A stretch of DNA of 64,000 nt from Rossellomorea sp. AcN35-11 (lineage in GTDB: Bacteria; Bacillota; Bacilli; Bacillales; Bacillaceae_B). Under the pieces are notes generated by a model that worked only from the letters and a program-made list of their open reading frames with translations, was not told the DNA's origin and made no database searches. Positions 1 to 8,930 of this stretch are shown one piece after another (position 1 is the first letter of the stretch; each line of letters starts with the position of its first letter). The stretch covers positions 1,312,501-1,376,500 of the forward strand of contig CP128835.1 of assembly GCA_030388825.1 (NCBI GenBank). Direction: 5' to 3'. The position numbers and the translations under genes are program-made.

Positions 1-887
1 CAAACGACACCGTCTGTTAATAGGTTACCGATAAAGAACGTAACCGGTCCGATCAAGATGAATGACGCAAATCCGGTGATTAAAAGTGCAACTGGTGCCA
101 CGACCAATAGCTTGATGGAATCATGAACTCTCTTATCCAGGAACATTTCAATTTTCGCTAACAGATAAGAAGCGAATAGAATCGGCAGGACTTGTCCTTG
201 ATACCCGATCTTGTCGACTTCAAATCCAAATAAGTTCCACGTAGGAATCTTTTCTGCACTTGCATAAGACCAGGCGTTCAATAAGTCCGGATGAACAAGC
301 ATAAGACCTAATACAATACCGAGTAATGGACTTCCGCCAAAACGCTTGACCGCAGACCAACCGATCAATCCGGGCAAGAATACAAAGGCCGTGTTGGCAA
401 TCAGGTTAATGATGGACGCGAAATCTGCCCATTGCTTATGAACCTCGATGACCGATTTCTCATCATAGAAAATCCCCGGTCCGGTCAAAATATTATTCAG
501 ACCCATCAACAGACCCGCCGTTACGATGGCCGGAAGGATCGGAATGAAGATATCAGCGAGTACCTTGATGGCACGCTGCAGGGGATTCAGATTCTGAGAG
601 GCAGCATCCTTCACATCCTGCTTGGAAGCCTGCTCGATCCCTGTTTCTTCTGCTAAAATTTGATACGCTTTATTGACAAGACCTTGTCCGATGACAACCT
701 GGAACTGCCCGTTGGAAGAGAACGAACCTTTCACAAGATCGATCGCCTCTAATTTTTCTTTATCAACTTTTTTCTCATCATTCAGCACAAGCCGAAGCCG
801 AGTCACACAATGAGTGGCTGTGCGGATATTATCCTTGCCGCCAATCGCTTCAATGATTTCCAGAACGTCTTCACGTTTCACGCTCAT
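1..887 (-). CDS. treP: PTS trehalose-specific EIIBC component (partial, 3' end beyond window)
   Basis: The visible 295 residues start with a PTS EIIB domain whose phosphorylatable cysteine is C27 in ATHCVTRLRL, followed by a linker and the first membrane segments of an EIIC domain (FIPILPAIVTAGLLMG region). The protein would import and phosphorylate trehalose to trehalose-6-phosphate at the membrane. The start is the ATG at 887-885 behind an AGGAGG site. The sugar assignment rests on the upstream palindromes matching the TreR operator of Bacillus and on overall resemblance to TreP; sucrose-family EIIBC proteins are the main alternative. The C-terminus, and any treA/treR downstream, lie outside the window. 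Confidence 0.88.
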   Translation of the reverse strand, partial: MSVKREDVLEIIEAIGGKDNIRTATHCVTRLRLVLNDEKKVDKEKLEAIDLVKGSFSSNGQFQVVIGQGLVNKAYQILAEETGIEQASKQDVKDAASQNLNPLQRAIKVLADIFIPILPAIVTAGLLMGLNNILTGPGIFYDEKSVIEVHKQWADFASIINLIANTAFVFLPGLIGWSAVKRFGGSPLLGIVLGLMLVHPDLLNAWSYASAEKIPTWNLFGFEVDKIGYQGQVLPILFASYLLAKIEMFLDKRVHDSIKLLVVAPVALLITGFASFILIGPVTFFIGNLLTDGVV

Positions 888-932
888 GAAATTCCCTCCT
901 TGGTATGGTGCAGGGGACACCTTTCATTTAAG

Positions 933-946
933 TGTACCCGCTTTCA
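933..946 (-). promoter_or_regulatory. Candidate cre site (CcpA) upstream of treP
   Basis: On the minus strand the site reads TGAAAGCGGGTACA, one mismatch from the catabolite-responsive element consensus TGWAANCGNTNWCA. It sits about 50 bases before the treP start, which suits CcpA roadblock or promoter repression. A weaker cre-like sequence lies at 1024-1037. Confidence 0.55.
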
Positions 947-1055
947 TTTCTATTAATGGAATTCCCCTAAATAGTATGTGAGAAACGCTTCAGTCTATGC
1001 TTTTAGAATAAACTTCCCGTGGGACGAAACGCTTTCATTTTTGATAGGGTCCTTG

Positions 1056-1067
1056 TTGTATATACAA
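1056..1067. promoter_or_regulatory. TreR-type operator 1
   Basis: A perfect palindrome TTGTATATACAA, the known B. subtilis TreR recognition sequence. With the second copy 32 bases further upstream (about three helical turns) it forms a two-operator arrangement in front of treP, consistent with trehalose-6-phosphate-responsive repression. Confidence 0.8.
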
Positions 1068-1087
1068 GATATGCTTTTATTGTATTC

Positions 1088-1099
1088 ATGTATATACAA
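1088..1099. promoter_or_regulatory. TreR-type operator 2
   Basis: ATGTATATACAA, one substitution from the perfect operator at 1056-1067 and on the same helical face. The pair probably brackets the treP promoter. Confidence 0.75.
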
Positions 1100-1146
1100 G
1101 TTGTCAATAGAAAAGTGTAGACGTTTTCATAAACTTTATTGCCTGG

Positions 1147-1291
1147 ATTAGGAGAGTGCTGGTTGATTTCCGCTGCAGGTGCTCGCTTTCCGAGGGGCGG
1201 GAGTTGAGCCTCCTCGGGCGTGAGCCCTGTGGGGTCTCAACTTTCCCACATCTCCCGCAGGAGTCGAGCACCTTCCGCTCCAATCAACTAT
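1147..1291. repeat. Interspersed Bacillaceae-type repeat, about 145 bp
   Basis: A G+C-rich block in AT-rich surroundings. It begins with GGTTGATTTCCGCTGCAGG and ends with TTCCGCTCCAATCAAC, so its ends are imperfect inverted repeats, and it has an internal inverted pair (GGGGTCTCAAC and GTTGAGCC). I remember elements of this form as scattered through many Bacillaceae genomes; function is unknown. No coding capacity is evident. Confidence 0.6.
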
Positions 1292-1453
1292 CTGAGCATG
1301 AGTTTCGTGAAATATTCAATCTCCTGTTTTAAAAAATAGCATTAGATCATTGAGAACAGCGGACGGATTATAAAATTGTTTTTTCTCTCTGTGCTATATC
1401 ATGCTTTAAAAAGCCTTGGAAAACAGCAACCCTTGAATGTGGCATTTCCAAAA

Positions 1454-1489
1454 GAAAACCCTTGAGGAACGTATTCATCAAGGGTTTTC
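1454..1489 (-). terminator. Intrinsic terminator after the 83-aa membrane protein gene
   Basis: A perfect stem GAAAACCCTTGA / TCAAGGGTTTTC, with a T-rich tail on the minus strand (TTTTCTTTT), lies about 20 bases past the stop of the gene ending at 1510. Confidence 0.75.
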
Positions 1490-1509
1490 ATTATTCAATG
1501 ATATTAATT

Positions 1510-1761
1510 CTAAGTAAGGGCATTAAACACCCCAACGGCTACTACACCGAGGATGCCAAGGATGATCCAGATGATATAGAGGATGAGGATGAGCCAGCCC
1601 CAGAGTTTTTTGCCTGTTTTGATCCAGTAGATTCCTAATGCGATAAAGCTGAAGAGAAGTCCGAGAATTCCCCATAGCCATTGGTTTTTGTTGTGTTTTT
1701 TGGCATCAATGAACAGGTAGATGGCTATGAGGATGTTGAATAGATACGTTAATACTTCCAA
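1510..1761 (-). CDS. Small membrane protein, function unknown (83 aa)
   Basis: The best start is the TTG at 1761-1759, six bases after AGGAGG; longer readings lack a ribosome site. The product begins MEVLTYLFNILIAIYLF and has three hydrophobic segments (about residues 4-20, 28-48 and 56-80) with short basic loops (KKHNKN, KTGKK). It is a plausible three-helix membrane protein with no recognisable catalytic motif. It stands alone, with its own terminator, between the treP regulatory region and the acyltransferase. Function cannot be assigned. Confidence 0.6.
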   Translation of the reverse strand: MEVLTYLFNILIAIYLFIDAKKHNKNQWLWGILGLLFSFIALGIYWIKTGKKLWGWLILILYIIWIILGILGVVAVGVFNALT

Positions 1762-1853
1762 AGTAACCCTCCTAATTTTTACATATATATGTAAAACTAC
1801 CTTTAATCTCCTGACGGTAAACCTCATTTGAGAATAAAGTGAGAGATTTCAAT

Positions 1854-1881
1854 TAAAAAAGCCAGCTGAAACGCAGCTGGC
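1854..1881 (-). terminator. Intrinsic terminator of the acyltransferase gene
   Basis: Stem GCCAGCTG / CAGCTGGC with a run of T on the minus strand (A-run 1854-1860), directly downstream of the stop at 1901. Confidence 0.85.
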
Positions 1882-1900
1882 GAACCGTTCATAGATGCTA

Positions 1901-2947
1901 TCAACCGGCCATCTTTACTTTTTTGACCGGCGTCTTTCTTTTAAAGAACGTCTTATAATTGATCATGGAGTAAATCACATACGAAATCCCTAAACAAATA
2001 GCGAAGACTACCATTCCATACAACAGGAACTGTCCGAACAACAGGACTGGGTTCCCTGCGTCCATCCATTTCGCGACATTGGACCATAACCGCTGTCTGA
2101 TCAGGGGATGCTCATGGATCAAATATACCCCCAACACGTAACCCGATACGGCGTTAATCGGTCCTGAGACAAAGCTGAGCTTTGAAAAGAACAGGAACAG
2201 TGCGGCTGACATGATGACGATCACCGGGGAGTTATAGGTCAGCAGCTTGAAGGGAAGCTCCCAGGCTTGCTGCACGACCAGGGCTGTCCCGGCACCAACC
2301 AGGATGTAAACGCTTAAGTAATAAAGCTTGTTCAAGGAAGCCAGTCTCTGACCGTGATGTCTCAGGTAGCCGGCGACAAAGTACATAAAGATGAAATGAA
2401 CGATGCTGTATCCGCCGTTGACCCCGAAGCTCCCCAAGGGATGGAAGAACTGCCACACACAGTTGACCATGAATAATAAGACCAGCAGCTTGCCGTATTC
2501 CTTCTTTGACAGCTGATTGATCAGGATATTGAGATACGGTGAAAGCAGGAATAACAGCATATACACCGTGATGAACCAGTAGGTGGAAAGATAGACTGGG
2601 AAGACCGATTTAAAGAGTATGGCCGTGGATCCGTCCGTCCGCTGCAGAAGTGCCATCCCGGCAAAGATCAGAACGGAGAAAATAAACGTCTCGCGAACCA
2701 CCCTGAATGCTTTGCTCATCTTGAATTGTGACGTACATAGAAAATAGCCGCTGATCAAGACATAGACGTTGACGCCTACAATGCATAACACCTTTATGAA
2801 GGTGAAAAGAAATTGATTCATTTGGCTCAACTCAGATATGGAAACAACCTTGGGAAGCCCATAGGTGCCAAAATGCAATAAAACAATCATCACCATGGAT
2901 AAAACCCTGAGAGATTCAAAGTTTGACAGCCTTACTTTTCCTGCCAA
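1901..2947 (-). CDS. Acyltransferase family 3 membrane protein (OafA/WecH-like)
   Basis: A 348-residue integral membrane protein with about ten hydrophobic segments. The N-terminus carries the family 3 acyltransferase signature: a FESLRVLSMVMIVLLHF segment with the conserved histidine in LLHFG, and the typical PVYLSTYWFITVYMLLF core. Members move acetyl or other acyl groups onto surface polysaccharides or other extracytoplasmic acceptors. The start ATG at 2947 lies behind a short purine stretch. It is monocistronic with its own terminator. The acceptor is unknown; a link to the exopolysaccharide locus 11 kb away is only speculative. Confidence 0.8.
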   Translation of the reverse strand: MAGKVRLSNFESLRVLSMVMIVLLHFGTYGLPKVVSISELSQMNQFLFTFIKVLCIVGVNVYVLISGYFLCTSQFKMSKAFRVVRETFIFSVLIFAGMALLQRTDGSTAILFKSVFPVYLSTYWFITVYMLLFLLSPYLNILINQLSKKEYGKLLVLLFMVNCVWQFFHPLGSFGVNGGYSIVHFIFMYFVAGYLRHHGQRLASLNKLYYLSVYILVGAGTALVVQQAWELPFKLLTYNSPVIVIMSAALFLFFSKLSFVSGPINAVSGYVLGVYLIHEHPLIRQRLWSNVAKWMDAGNPVLLFGQFLLYGMVVFAICLGISYVIYSMINYKTFFKRKTPVKKVKMAG

Positions 2948-3169
2948 TGTAACCCGCCCCTTACTAGTAAGAAAGATAAATTCTACTTATTTTAATCTAT
3001 AAAAACGGTCTTGTCATTCAGAATTTTCGCAACGGAATTCTGCAATGGGTAATAGGGTGGACGGGGGCTGGTTCATCGGGGTCATAAGTCAGATCGTAAG
3101 GTTACATATTATAGAAATAAGTGGGTAAGGAAGAAATGGTAAGAGAGGTGAACGGAGTGTGAGTGGGAG

Positions 3170-3346
3170 GGCTTTGCTTCCCGGAGGCTTTTGACATAAG
3201 GTGAAATGACCCTAAAGGCGTTCTTTGCCTTCATGGACGGATTGACTTATGTCATGTGGCTCTAAGCCCTGCAGCTGGACAGGTTTCACATAAGCTACTC
3301 TTCCCGCAGGAGTCTACGTCTTGCACTCCAATCAACCGCTGGATAG
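3170..3346. repeat. Degenerate relative of the 1147-1291 repeat
   Basis: The right end (CCGCAGGAGTCTACGTCTTGCACTCCAATCAACC) has the same ending as the repeat at 1147-1291, while the left part has diverged and contains a different long imperfect inverted repeat (TTTGACATAAG near 3190, CTTATGTCATGTGG near 3250). It accounts for most of the gene-free stretch 2948-3378. Confidence 0.4.
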
Positions 3347-3378
3347 AATTGAAATTTTAGTTGTCTATCAAAAAGTAT

Positions 3379-3426
3379 AAAACCCGAACTCAATTCCTTC
3401 ATTAAAGGCAAATAAGTTCGGGTTTT
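3379..3426 (-). terminator. Intrinsic terminator of the 131-aa protein gene
   Basis: A perfect 12-bp stem AAAACCCGAACT / AGTTCGGGTTTT, 40 bases beyond the stop at 3465. Confidence 0.75.
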
Positions 3427-3464
3427 GTTTAGGTCCCAGCCTCTTTATTCATTTGAAGACCTTT

Positions 3465-3860
3465 TTAGTCTAATAAAAGTTGGATTATTTTCTTCGTTTG
3501 TTTTTCGTTAATTTTATAGTAATTATTGCTATTATCGCTAGCAATGAGGGTCTCATTAGTGTCAAAGCCTTCGTAAATATATAAAACTTCTTTATTTTGG
3601 TCTTTATATTCTAGCTGAATTTTGTACGTGGGTTCAATTGCCATTTTATAATGTGTTTTTGAAATTTTATTTGCCCTATTGAGTATTCCGGTAATTGTTC
3701 GGACTATCACTTTATCGGTCGTCTTCTTACCATCTTTAAATGATTGGTCATTTTCTTGAATTGAAATGCTTTCAACTCTAAAAAAACCATTATAGAACAT
3801 TGAGTAACCCATCAAACAAAATAAGGCTACAATGATAGAAATAATTAACTTTTTTTTCAT
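3465..3860 (-). CDS. Membrane-anchored protein of unknown function (131 aa)
   Basis: The protein starts MKKKLIISIIVALFCLMGYSM: a basic N-terminus and one hydrophobic helix (residues 4-24), no lipobox cysteine, then a hydrophilic extracytoplasmic domain of about 105 residues rich in K, N and D. The start ATG at 3860 follows GGAGGATACG. The soluble part alternates beta-type strands (YKIQLEYKDQNKEVLYIYEG) in a manner seen in small secreted Bacillus proteins, but I recognise no family. It has its own terminator and no obvious operon partner. Confidence 0.6.
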   Translation of the reverse strand: MKKKLIISIIVALFCLMGYSMFYNGFFRVESISIQENDQSFKDGKKTTDKVIVRTITGILNRANKISKTHYKMAIEPTYKIQLEYKDQNKEVLYIYEGFDTNETLIASDNSNNYYKINEKQTKKIIQLLLD

Positions 3861-4304
3861 TCGTATCCTCCATTTGGATATAAGAACAATCCAATGCTAA
3901 GGTGAAATCGCTTTGTTATGTATTCTAAATATTCTGATAAAAAAGTTTATCATAGATGGTGTCTTTTGAGAACAGACAGTTCTAAACAATCATTTTGCTA
4001 ACTGTTGTATCGTCATTTGGCTCTTTAATCTAGTCCAGAAATATCAGGTTCACTTGCAGTATAGGAAGTGATGGATTTAGTAAAAAACCTCTTTCATGCG
4101 GTTTTGGTCTGCAAAGCTTAACTTTTGTATTTCTATGGTGAAGGGTCAATAGAAAGATAAGGATGCTAACTTTTTTACTGCTATATACTTTGGGAGTTGA
4201 CTACCTATCACACCAACAGAGAACGAGGGAAACCGCCCTTTTCCTATTAAAAAGGGCGGTGTAGCGGTAAAGGAGGTTTCAAAAAAAGTGGAGGATGCAC
4301 ATCA
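3861..4304. other. Gene-free stretch with one perfect hairpin
   Basis: No convincing coding region is visible. A perfect 11-bp inverted repeat ACCGCCCTTTT / AAAAGGGCGGT occupies 4232-4260 without a T-run on either strand, so it is more likely a decayed terminator or a binding site than an active terminator. Confidence 0.4.
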
Positions 4305-4472
4305 TCATTTCTTAATTCTCAGCTTCGTCTTAACCCTGCTCAAATCCCCTCGGCAATCGACTAACGCGATCTTCGCTTCGTTCTCATAGGAAGAATAGAA
4401 AGGATCCCCGGGCTTAATGTCCAGCAAATACATGATTTCATCTAATTCTCTTTGAAACTTGAATGTGGCCAT
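4305..4472 (-). CDS. Small protein of unknown function (55 aa)
   Basis: Starts at the ATG at 4472-4470, eight bases after AGGAGG; an upstream ATG closer to the site is in another frame and stops after 13 codons. The product begins MATFKFQRELDEIMYLLDIK and ends KTKLRIKK. It is a charged, probably helical, cytoplasmic protein with a basic C-terminus. The good ribosome site and codon pattern support a real gene, but there is no family match I can name. Confidence 0.55.
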   Translation of the reverse strand: MATFKFQRELDEIMYLLDIKPGDPFYSSYENEAKIALVDCRGDLSRVKTKLRIKK

Positions 4473-4701
4473 AAAACATTCCTCCTCTTACATCGTTGAT
4501 AAAAGTATAAAGCATCGGACACGCAAACACCGTCAAATCATGGAACTGTAAACACAAATTAATGAGTGCTCAATATTCGTTTACGAAACGATTGGATATT
4601 CTGTTTAAAAACTTTTTTTCCCTGACATTCACCTGACACATTCGCCCAGTAAGATAACACATGTAAGGACGAACCATAAAAAACTTTTTGGAGGTAGAAA
4701 A

Positions 4702-5588
4702 GATGTTTAACGTATTATCAAGTAAGTTCATTGCCGGTGCTTTATCTCTTGCCATGGTGGCACCGACTGCCTATGCGGCAGCCACAGGACGATACAACGA
4801 AGGCGGAGTCGGCCGTACAGGAGAAGGCTCCATGGACTGAGAATCTGGATGAAGAAACGAAAGCGAACGTACAAGAGATCAAAGAGCAGGTGAAGGCAGG
4901 AACGATCACGAAGGAAGAAGCCCGTGATCAGCTGGAGGAGCTTGGTGTGAAACCGAAATTCGGCAAGCATGGGAAGCATCATGGTGAAAAGCTGGATGAT
5001 GAAAAACGGGAGCAGCTGGAAAGCATCCGTAGTCAGGTGGAATCGGGAGAGCTGACAAAGGAAGAAGCGAAGACTCAATTGGCTGAACTGGGCATCACAC
5101 CGCGTCATGAACCGCTGGATGACGAAACACGTGAGCAGCTGGAAAGCATCCGCAGCCAGGTGGAAGCAGGGGAACTGACGAAAGAAGAAGCACGTGAAAA
5201 AATGGAGGAACTCGGAATCGACAAGCCATTTAAGAAGGGCCATCGAATGGGAATGGATAAAGAAACCCATCAGAAAGTCCATGACATCCGGGATCGGTAT
5301 GCAGCAGGGCTGATCACGAAGGAGGAAGCACACTCTCAGTTAACGGAACTGGGCAGGGATGTGGAGCTTGATCAAATGCCAGAGCCCTTCGAAGGGTTAG
5401 ATGAAGAGACCAAGGCGAAGGCCCAGGATATTTTGAAGCAGGTCATCGACGGCACCCTGACACGTGAGGAAGCCCGGGAGCAATTGGAGGAACTGGGAGT
5501 TGAGCCGAAACCTCACAAGGGCGGCCACTTTAAAGGCCAGAAGTCTGATGAGGAACCTTCAGACACAGCCGATAACGTAGCTCTGTAA
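4702..5588 (+). pseudogene. Secreted five-repeat protein gene, split by a one-base frameshift
   Basis: The ATG at 4702 follows GGAGGTAGAAAAG and encodes a clear signal peptide (MFNVLSSKFIAGALSLAMVA, cleavage near AYA-A), but that frame stops at 4840. The long frame starting just after the signal peptide (about 4780-5588) encodes the mature protein: five tandem units of 40-47 residues built on the pattern LD(D/E)ET...I...V..G.(L/I)TKEEA...L.ELG. Skipping one base near 4786 (GCGGCAGCCACAGG) joins the frames cleanly. Each unit looks like a two-helix, SHOCT-like or EF-hand-like module of acidic and basic residues. The gene precedes a two-component system and has its own terminator. It may be intact with a sequence error, or truly inactivated. 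Confidence 0.6.
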
Positions 5589-5600
5589 TCTGTTCATAGA

Positions 5601-5635
5601 AGAGAGTGCCGTCCCCCCCGGCACTCTCTCTTTTT
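5601..5635 (+). terminator. Intrinsic terminator after the five-repeat protein
   Basis: Perfect 11-bp stem AGAGAGTGCCG / CGGCACTCTCT, loop of C residues, followed by CTTTTTC. Confidence 0.9.
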
Positions 5636-5699
5636 CATCTGTACAACCCCACCCAAACGCTCCCTTTTCCTTTATAATGCAAGTAGAGGAGGTATTCCA

Positions 5700-6383
5700 A
5701 TGAAAACCGTTCTGATTGTTGAAGATGAAATGACCATATCCAGGGTCCTGAAAGCGTATTTAGAAAAAAACGGCTTCTCCACGATGCAATCGTTCTCAGG
5801 GAGAGAAGCCCTTCAAGCATTTGAAACCCATCATCCAGATCTCGTCCTCCTCGATGTCATGCTTCCCGACGGGGACGGCTGGTCTGTTCTGAAGAATATA
5901 CGAAATGAAAGCACCTGCCCCGTCATCATGCTGACGGCTCTTGGTGACGTGGATCACCGGTTGAAGGGACTCACTTCGGGAGCCGACGATTATATTCCGA
6001 AGCCCTTTATCGGAGAAGAGGTCGTCGCCAGGGTCCAGGCCGTTTTACGGAGGTCCCGGACGATCTTCGAATCAGGGGACACGAAGCAGTACGGTCAGTT
6101 GAAAATCAATTTCCAGTCCCACAGTGTTTCACTCGATGGGAAAGAGATTTCCTTCACACCGAGAGACTTATCCCTGTTGCTCTTTCTTGCTGAGCATCCG
6201 AACCAGACCTTCACCAGGGAGCAGCTGATCGAGAAAGTATGGGGGATCGATTATGAAGGCAGCGACCGGGCTGTCGATCTGGCGATTAAACGCATCCGGA
6301 AGTCACTGGGCGGCTGGGCCAGTGATCAGGGGGAAATCAAGACATTGCGTGGATTGGGGTATCAGTTCAGTGTATACGAATAA
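5700..6383 (+). CDS. Two-component response regulator, OmpR/PhoB family
   Basis: A 227-residue regulator. An N-terminal receiver domain (about 2-115) has the acidic pair in VEDE, the phosphoacceptor D52 in LVLLDVMLPDGDG, T79 and K101 in the DDYIPKPF motif. A C-terminal OmpR-type winged helix (about 130-225) contains FTPRDLSLLLFLAEHPNQ and the recognition-helix region DRAVDLAIKRIRK. The start follows AGAGGAGGTATTCC. The kinase gene starts inside its last codons, so the two are translationally coupled. The target is unknown; the secreted repeat protein immediately upstream is a reasonable candidate by position. Confidence 0.92.
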   Translation: MKTVLIVEDEMTISRVLKAYLEKNGFSTMQSFSGREALQAFETHHPDLVLLDVMLPDGDGWSVLKNIRNESTCPVIMLTALGDVDHRLKGLTSGADDYIPKPFIGEEVVARVQAVLRRSRTIFESGDTKQYGQLKINFQSHSVSLDGKEISFTPRDLSLLLFLAEHPNQTFTREQLIEKVWGIDYEGSDRAVDLAIKRIRKSLGGWASDQGEIKTLRGLGYQFSVYE

Positions 6384-7806
6384 GCCGTCGCTTTTACGTT
6401 ATTGGACGACACGCTACCTCATCACCCTGATCATCGGACTCCTGGTGATTGCGATCATTTCCGCTCTGTGGATCCGGAAGACGACCATTGATAACCGCCT
6501 GAACCTCACCCGTGTGGTGGCCCAGGAGGTGGCCGACCGGATCGTGACGAGTGAAGGCAGAATCATGATTCCCCCGATCTTAAAGGAAGTCGTGGAACAA
6601 AGAAGCAAGTTCCTTCAGCTCGATGAACCGCCTTTAACGTATGTCATCGATGGGGAAGGGAAGATTCTGTCAAACAAAGACCAATTCCGGAAACCAAGGG
6701 ACCGACAGGCTCAGATTCAGCAGATTCCGTCTTCTTTTTATGAAAAGAGAGAGGTGAAGATTTCCATCAAAGGGAAGCGGGACGAGAAAGCCTATGCCAT
6801 CAGTGAACCTATCGAATCCGGGGATGAGGTCCTCGGCTATGTGGTCATGATCTCCCTTGAGAAGGACTTGGCCGAGGTGAATCAGGAGTACCGCCTCCTC
6901 GGGATCATGCTGGTCAGCCTTGCCCTCCTCGGCTGGCTTGTCATCTACTATTTATCCCGTAAACTCGCTGCGCCGATTGCCGGAGTGGCCGAGGCAGCAA
7001 GGCTGGTAAGTGATGGGAACTATGAAATCAAGCTCAACCAACAGGCAAAAGAGAAGGAAATCCATGAGCTCGTCGAATCCTTTCAGGAGATGGCCACAAG
7101 GCTCAAGCACCTTGAACAGATGCGTTCCGAGCTGCTTGCAGGGGTCACCCATGATTTAAAGACACCCGTCACGTCCATCAGCGGCCTCATCCAGGCGGTG
7201 AAGGATGAAGTCGTCACCGAGGAAGAAGCTAGGGAGTTCCTCGACATTTCCCTGAAAGAAGTAGACAGACTGCAGAGGATGATCGGTGATCTGCTTGAAT
7301 TCAACTCCTTCGCAGCGGGAGCGATCCCGGTACGGAAAGAACGGGTCAGCATGAACGACCTGCTAGAAGACATCGTAAGGCAGTGGGAACATACTCAAGT
7401 GGATAAGCCGTTTGACCTATCCCTGTCGCTCCCTTCAACAGAAGTAGAAGCCATGGTGGATCCCATGAGAATCGAGCAGATCCTCATCAATCTATTAAAC
7501 AATGCCCGACAGTCCCTTCCTGATGAGGGGGGAGCACTGTCCCTGCACCTTTTCAAACATAAGGACACCGTTATCGTCGAAGTGCAGGATACAGGAAGAG
7601 GCATCCCTGAAATGGAGCAGACTCTCATTTTCGAACGATTCTATAGGGGAGAGGGCAAGAAGCTGAAGGTAAGGGGTCTTGGGCTCGGTTTACCTTTCAG
7701 TCGGATGCTGGCCAATGCCCACGGAGGCAAGCTTTTATTGAAAGAAAGTTCTCCTGAAGGCACCACCTTTTCACTGGAGCTGCCACTACTGGAAATAGAA
7801 CCATAA
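6370..7806 (+). CDS. Sensor histidine kinase with HAMP domain
   Basis: The chosen start is the GTG at 6370, overlapping the end of the response regulator; a longer reading lies in regulator coding sequence. The product (478 aa) has a membrane helix at about 16-35, an extracytoplasmic sensor domain, a second helix near 175-195, a HAMP linker, and a HisKA domain with H261 in the AGVTHDLKTPVTSISG motif. The ATPase domain has N-box NLLNNARQS, G1 DTGRGIP, an F-box and a GLGLGLPFSR G2 motif. It should phosphorylate the partner regulator. The signal is unknown. Confidence 0.9.
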   Translation: MYTNKPSLLRYWTTRYLITLIIGLLVIAIISALWIRKTTIDNRLNLTRVVAQEVADRIVTSEGRIMIPPILKEVVEQRSKFLQLDEPPLTYVIDGEGKILSNKDQFRKPRDRQAQIQQIPSSFYEKREVKISIKGKRDEKAYAISEPIESGDEVLGYVVMISLEKDLAEVNQEYRLLGIMLVSLALLGWLVIYYLSRKLAAPIAGVAEAARLVSDGNYEIKLNQQAKEKEIHELVESFQEMATRLKHLEQMRSELLAGVTHDLKTPVTSISGLIQAVKDEVVTEEEAREFLDISLKEVDRLQRMIGDLLEFNSFAAGAIPVRKERVSMNDLLEDIVRQWEHTQVDKPFDLSLSLPSTEVEAMVDPMRIEQILINLLNNARQSLPDEGGALSLHLFKHKDTVIVEVQDTGRGIPEMEQTLIFERFYRGEGKKLKVRGLGLGLPFSRMLANAHGGKLLLKESSPEGTTFSLELPLLEIEP

Positions 7807-7945
7807 ATTACTAAACGTTATAATGCTGGGCTTTCTTCCTTATTTTTCTTCATATAAGAATTTCAGCCTATTAAATTATCAGTCTCTTTCAGACATAATG
7901 GACTGGCAACAAAATTCGACATTATGAATGAAGGAGACATTTTTT

Positions 7946-8863
7946 TTGAAGAAAACCATCATTGCCTTTACGACTGCTGCCTTACTTTCGTCAGTTGCTG
8001 TCCAATCATCAGAAGCGGCTTCTTACCGCGTACAATCGGGAGATTCCCTTTCGGTGATTGCTTATAAATATGATACGACCGTTTCAAATCTGAAGAGCTG
8101 GAACAACCTAAGCTCTGACAGAATCTATGTAAACCAAGTCCTTGAAGTATCTGCGCCATCAAGCTCCACGGCCAAAACCTACACCGTCCAGTCAGGTGAC
8201 TATCTGTCCAAAATCGGGGCAAAATTCGACGTTTACGTGTCGGAACTGAAATCCTGGAACAACCTGAAGAGCGACGTCATCTATCCAGGTCAAACCCTGA
8301 TCGTTTCGTCAGGAGCTGCGAGCCCTGCTCCAACCGGTTCCAGCACCTATACGGTACAATCCGGAGACACCCTGTCACACATCGCCGTCCGCTATGATGT
8401 AAGCGTATCGTCCATCAAGTCATGGAACGGATTAACCTCCGACAACATCTACGTCGGACAAAAGCTTTCCATTAAGGGAACATCCGACAGCGGAACACAA
8501 ACTCCATCTTCAAACGTTGTGGACATCGCCAAGAAATATGTAGGAACACCATACAAATGGGGCGGCACAACTCCATCTGGATTCGATTGCAGCGGCTTCA
8601 TCTATCACGTATTCAACGAAGCGGGGCACTCCATTTCCCGCACCAACACGGATGGCTACTACAGCAAATCATCCTTCATCTCAAATCCTAAGCCCGGCGA
8701 TCTCGTATTCTTCGAAAATACCTACAAAGCCGGAATCAGCCACATGGGAATCTACCTTGGAAACGGCGAATTCATCCACGCATCGGACAGCGGGGTGACC
8801 ATCTCCAAGCTGAGCAATACGTACTGGAACCCTAAGTTTGTAGGCTATAAGCGGTTTAACTAA
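7946..8863 (+). CDS. Secreted peptidoglycan DL-endopeptidase, three LysM domains plus NlpC/P60
   Basis: The TTG at 7946, about ten bases after AAGGAG, gives a normal signal peptide (MKKTIIAFTTAALLSSVAVQ, cleavage near SEA-A); an upstream ATG at 7928 lies within the ribosome site. Three LysM repeats (about 26-68, 77-119 and 133-175), each with a Y-V-Q-S-G-D start and a KSWN core, are joined by S/T-rich linkers to an NlpC/P60 domain (about 188-305). The triad is visible: C215 in FDCSGF, H266 in SHMGIYL and H278 in FIHAS. This is the LytE/LytF/CwlS architecture, used in cell wall growth or daughter-cell separation. Length 305 aa is normal. Confidence 0.93.
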   Translation: MKKTIIAFTTAALLSSVAVQSSEAASYRVQSGDSLSVIAYKYDTTVSNLKSWNNLSSDRIYVNQVLEVSAPSSSTAKTYTVQSGDYLSKIGAKFDVYVSELKSWNNLKSDVIYPGQTLIVSSGAASPAPTGSSTYTVQSGDTLSHIAVRYDVSVSSIKSWNGLTSDNIYVGQKLSIKGTSDSGTQTPSSNVVDIAKKYVGTPYKWGGTTPSGFDCSGFIYHVFNEAGHSISRTNTDGYYSKSSFISNPKPGDLVFFENTYKAGISHMGIYLGNGEFIHASDSGVTISKLSNTYWNPKFVGYKRFN

Positions 8864-8872
8864 TGATCGAGA

Positions 8873-8907
8873 GCGTCCTGCCTGGTAGGGGTGGGGCGTT
8901 TTTTTGG
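8873..8907 (+). terminator. Probable intrinsic terminator after the NlpC/P60 hydrolase
   Basis: A G+C-rich imperfect hairpin (GCGTCC...GGGGCG, with G-U pairs) followed by a run of seven T. Confidence 0.6.
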
Positions 8908-8930
8908 TTTGTGCTCGTTCTGTTGGAGAG

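Noticed and set aside
1147..1291. Insertion sequence
   Set aside because: Too short, no transposase; the form fits an interspersed noncoding repeat.
4728..5333. Long antisense frame over the five-repeat protein
   Set aside because: It is the complement of the repeated coding sequence, has no ribosome site and an implausible Phe/Cys/Arg-rich composition.
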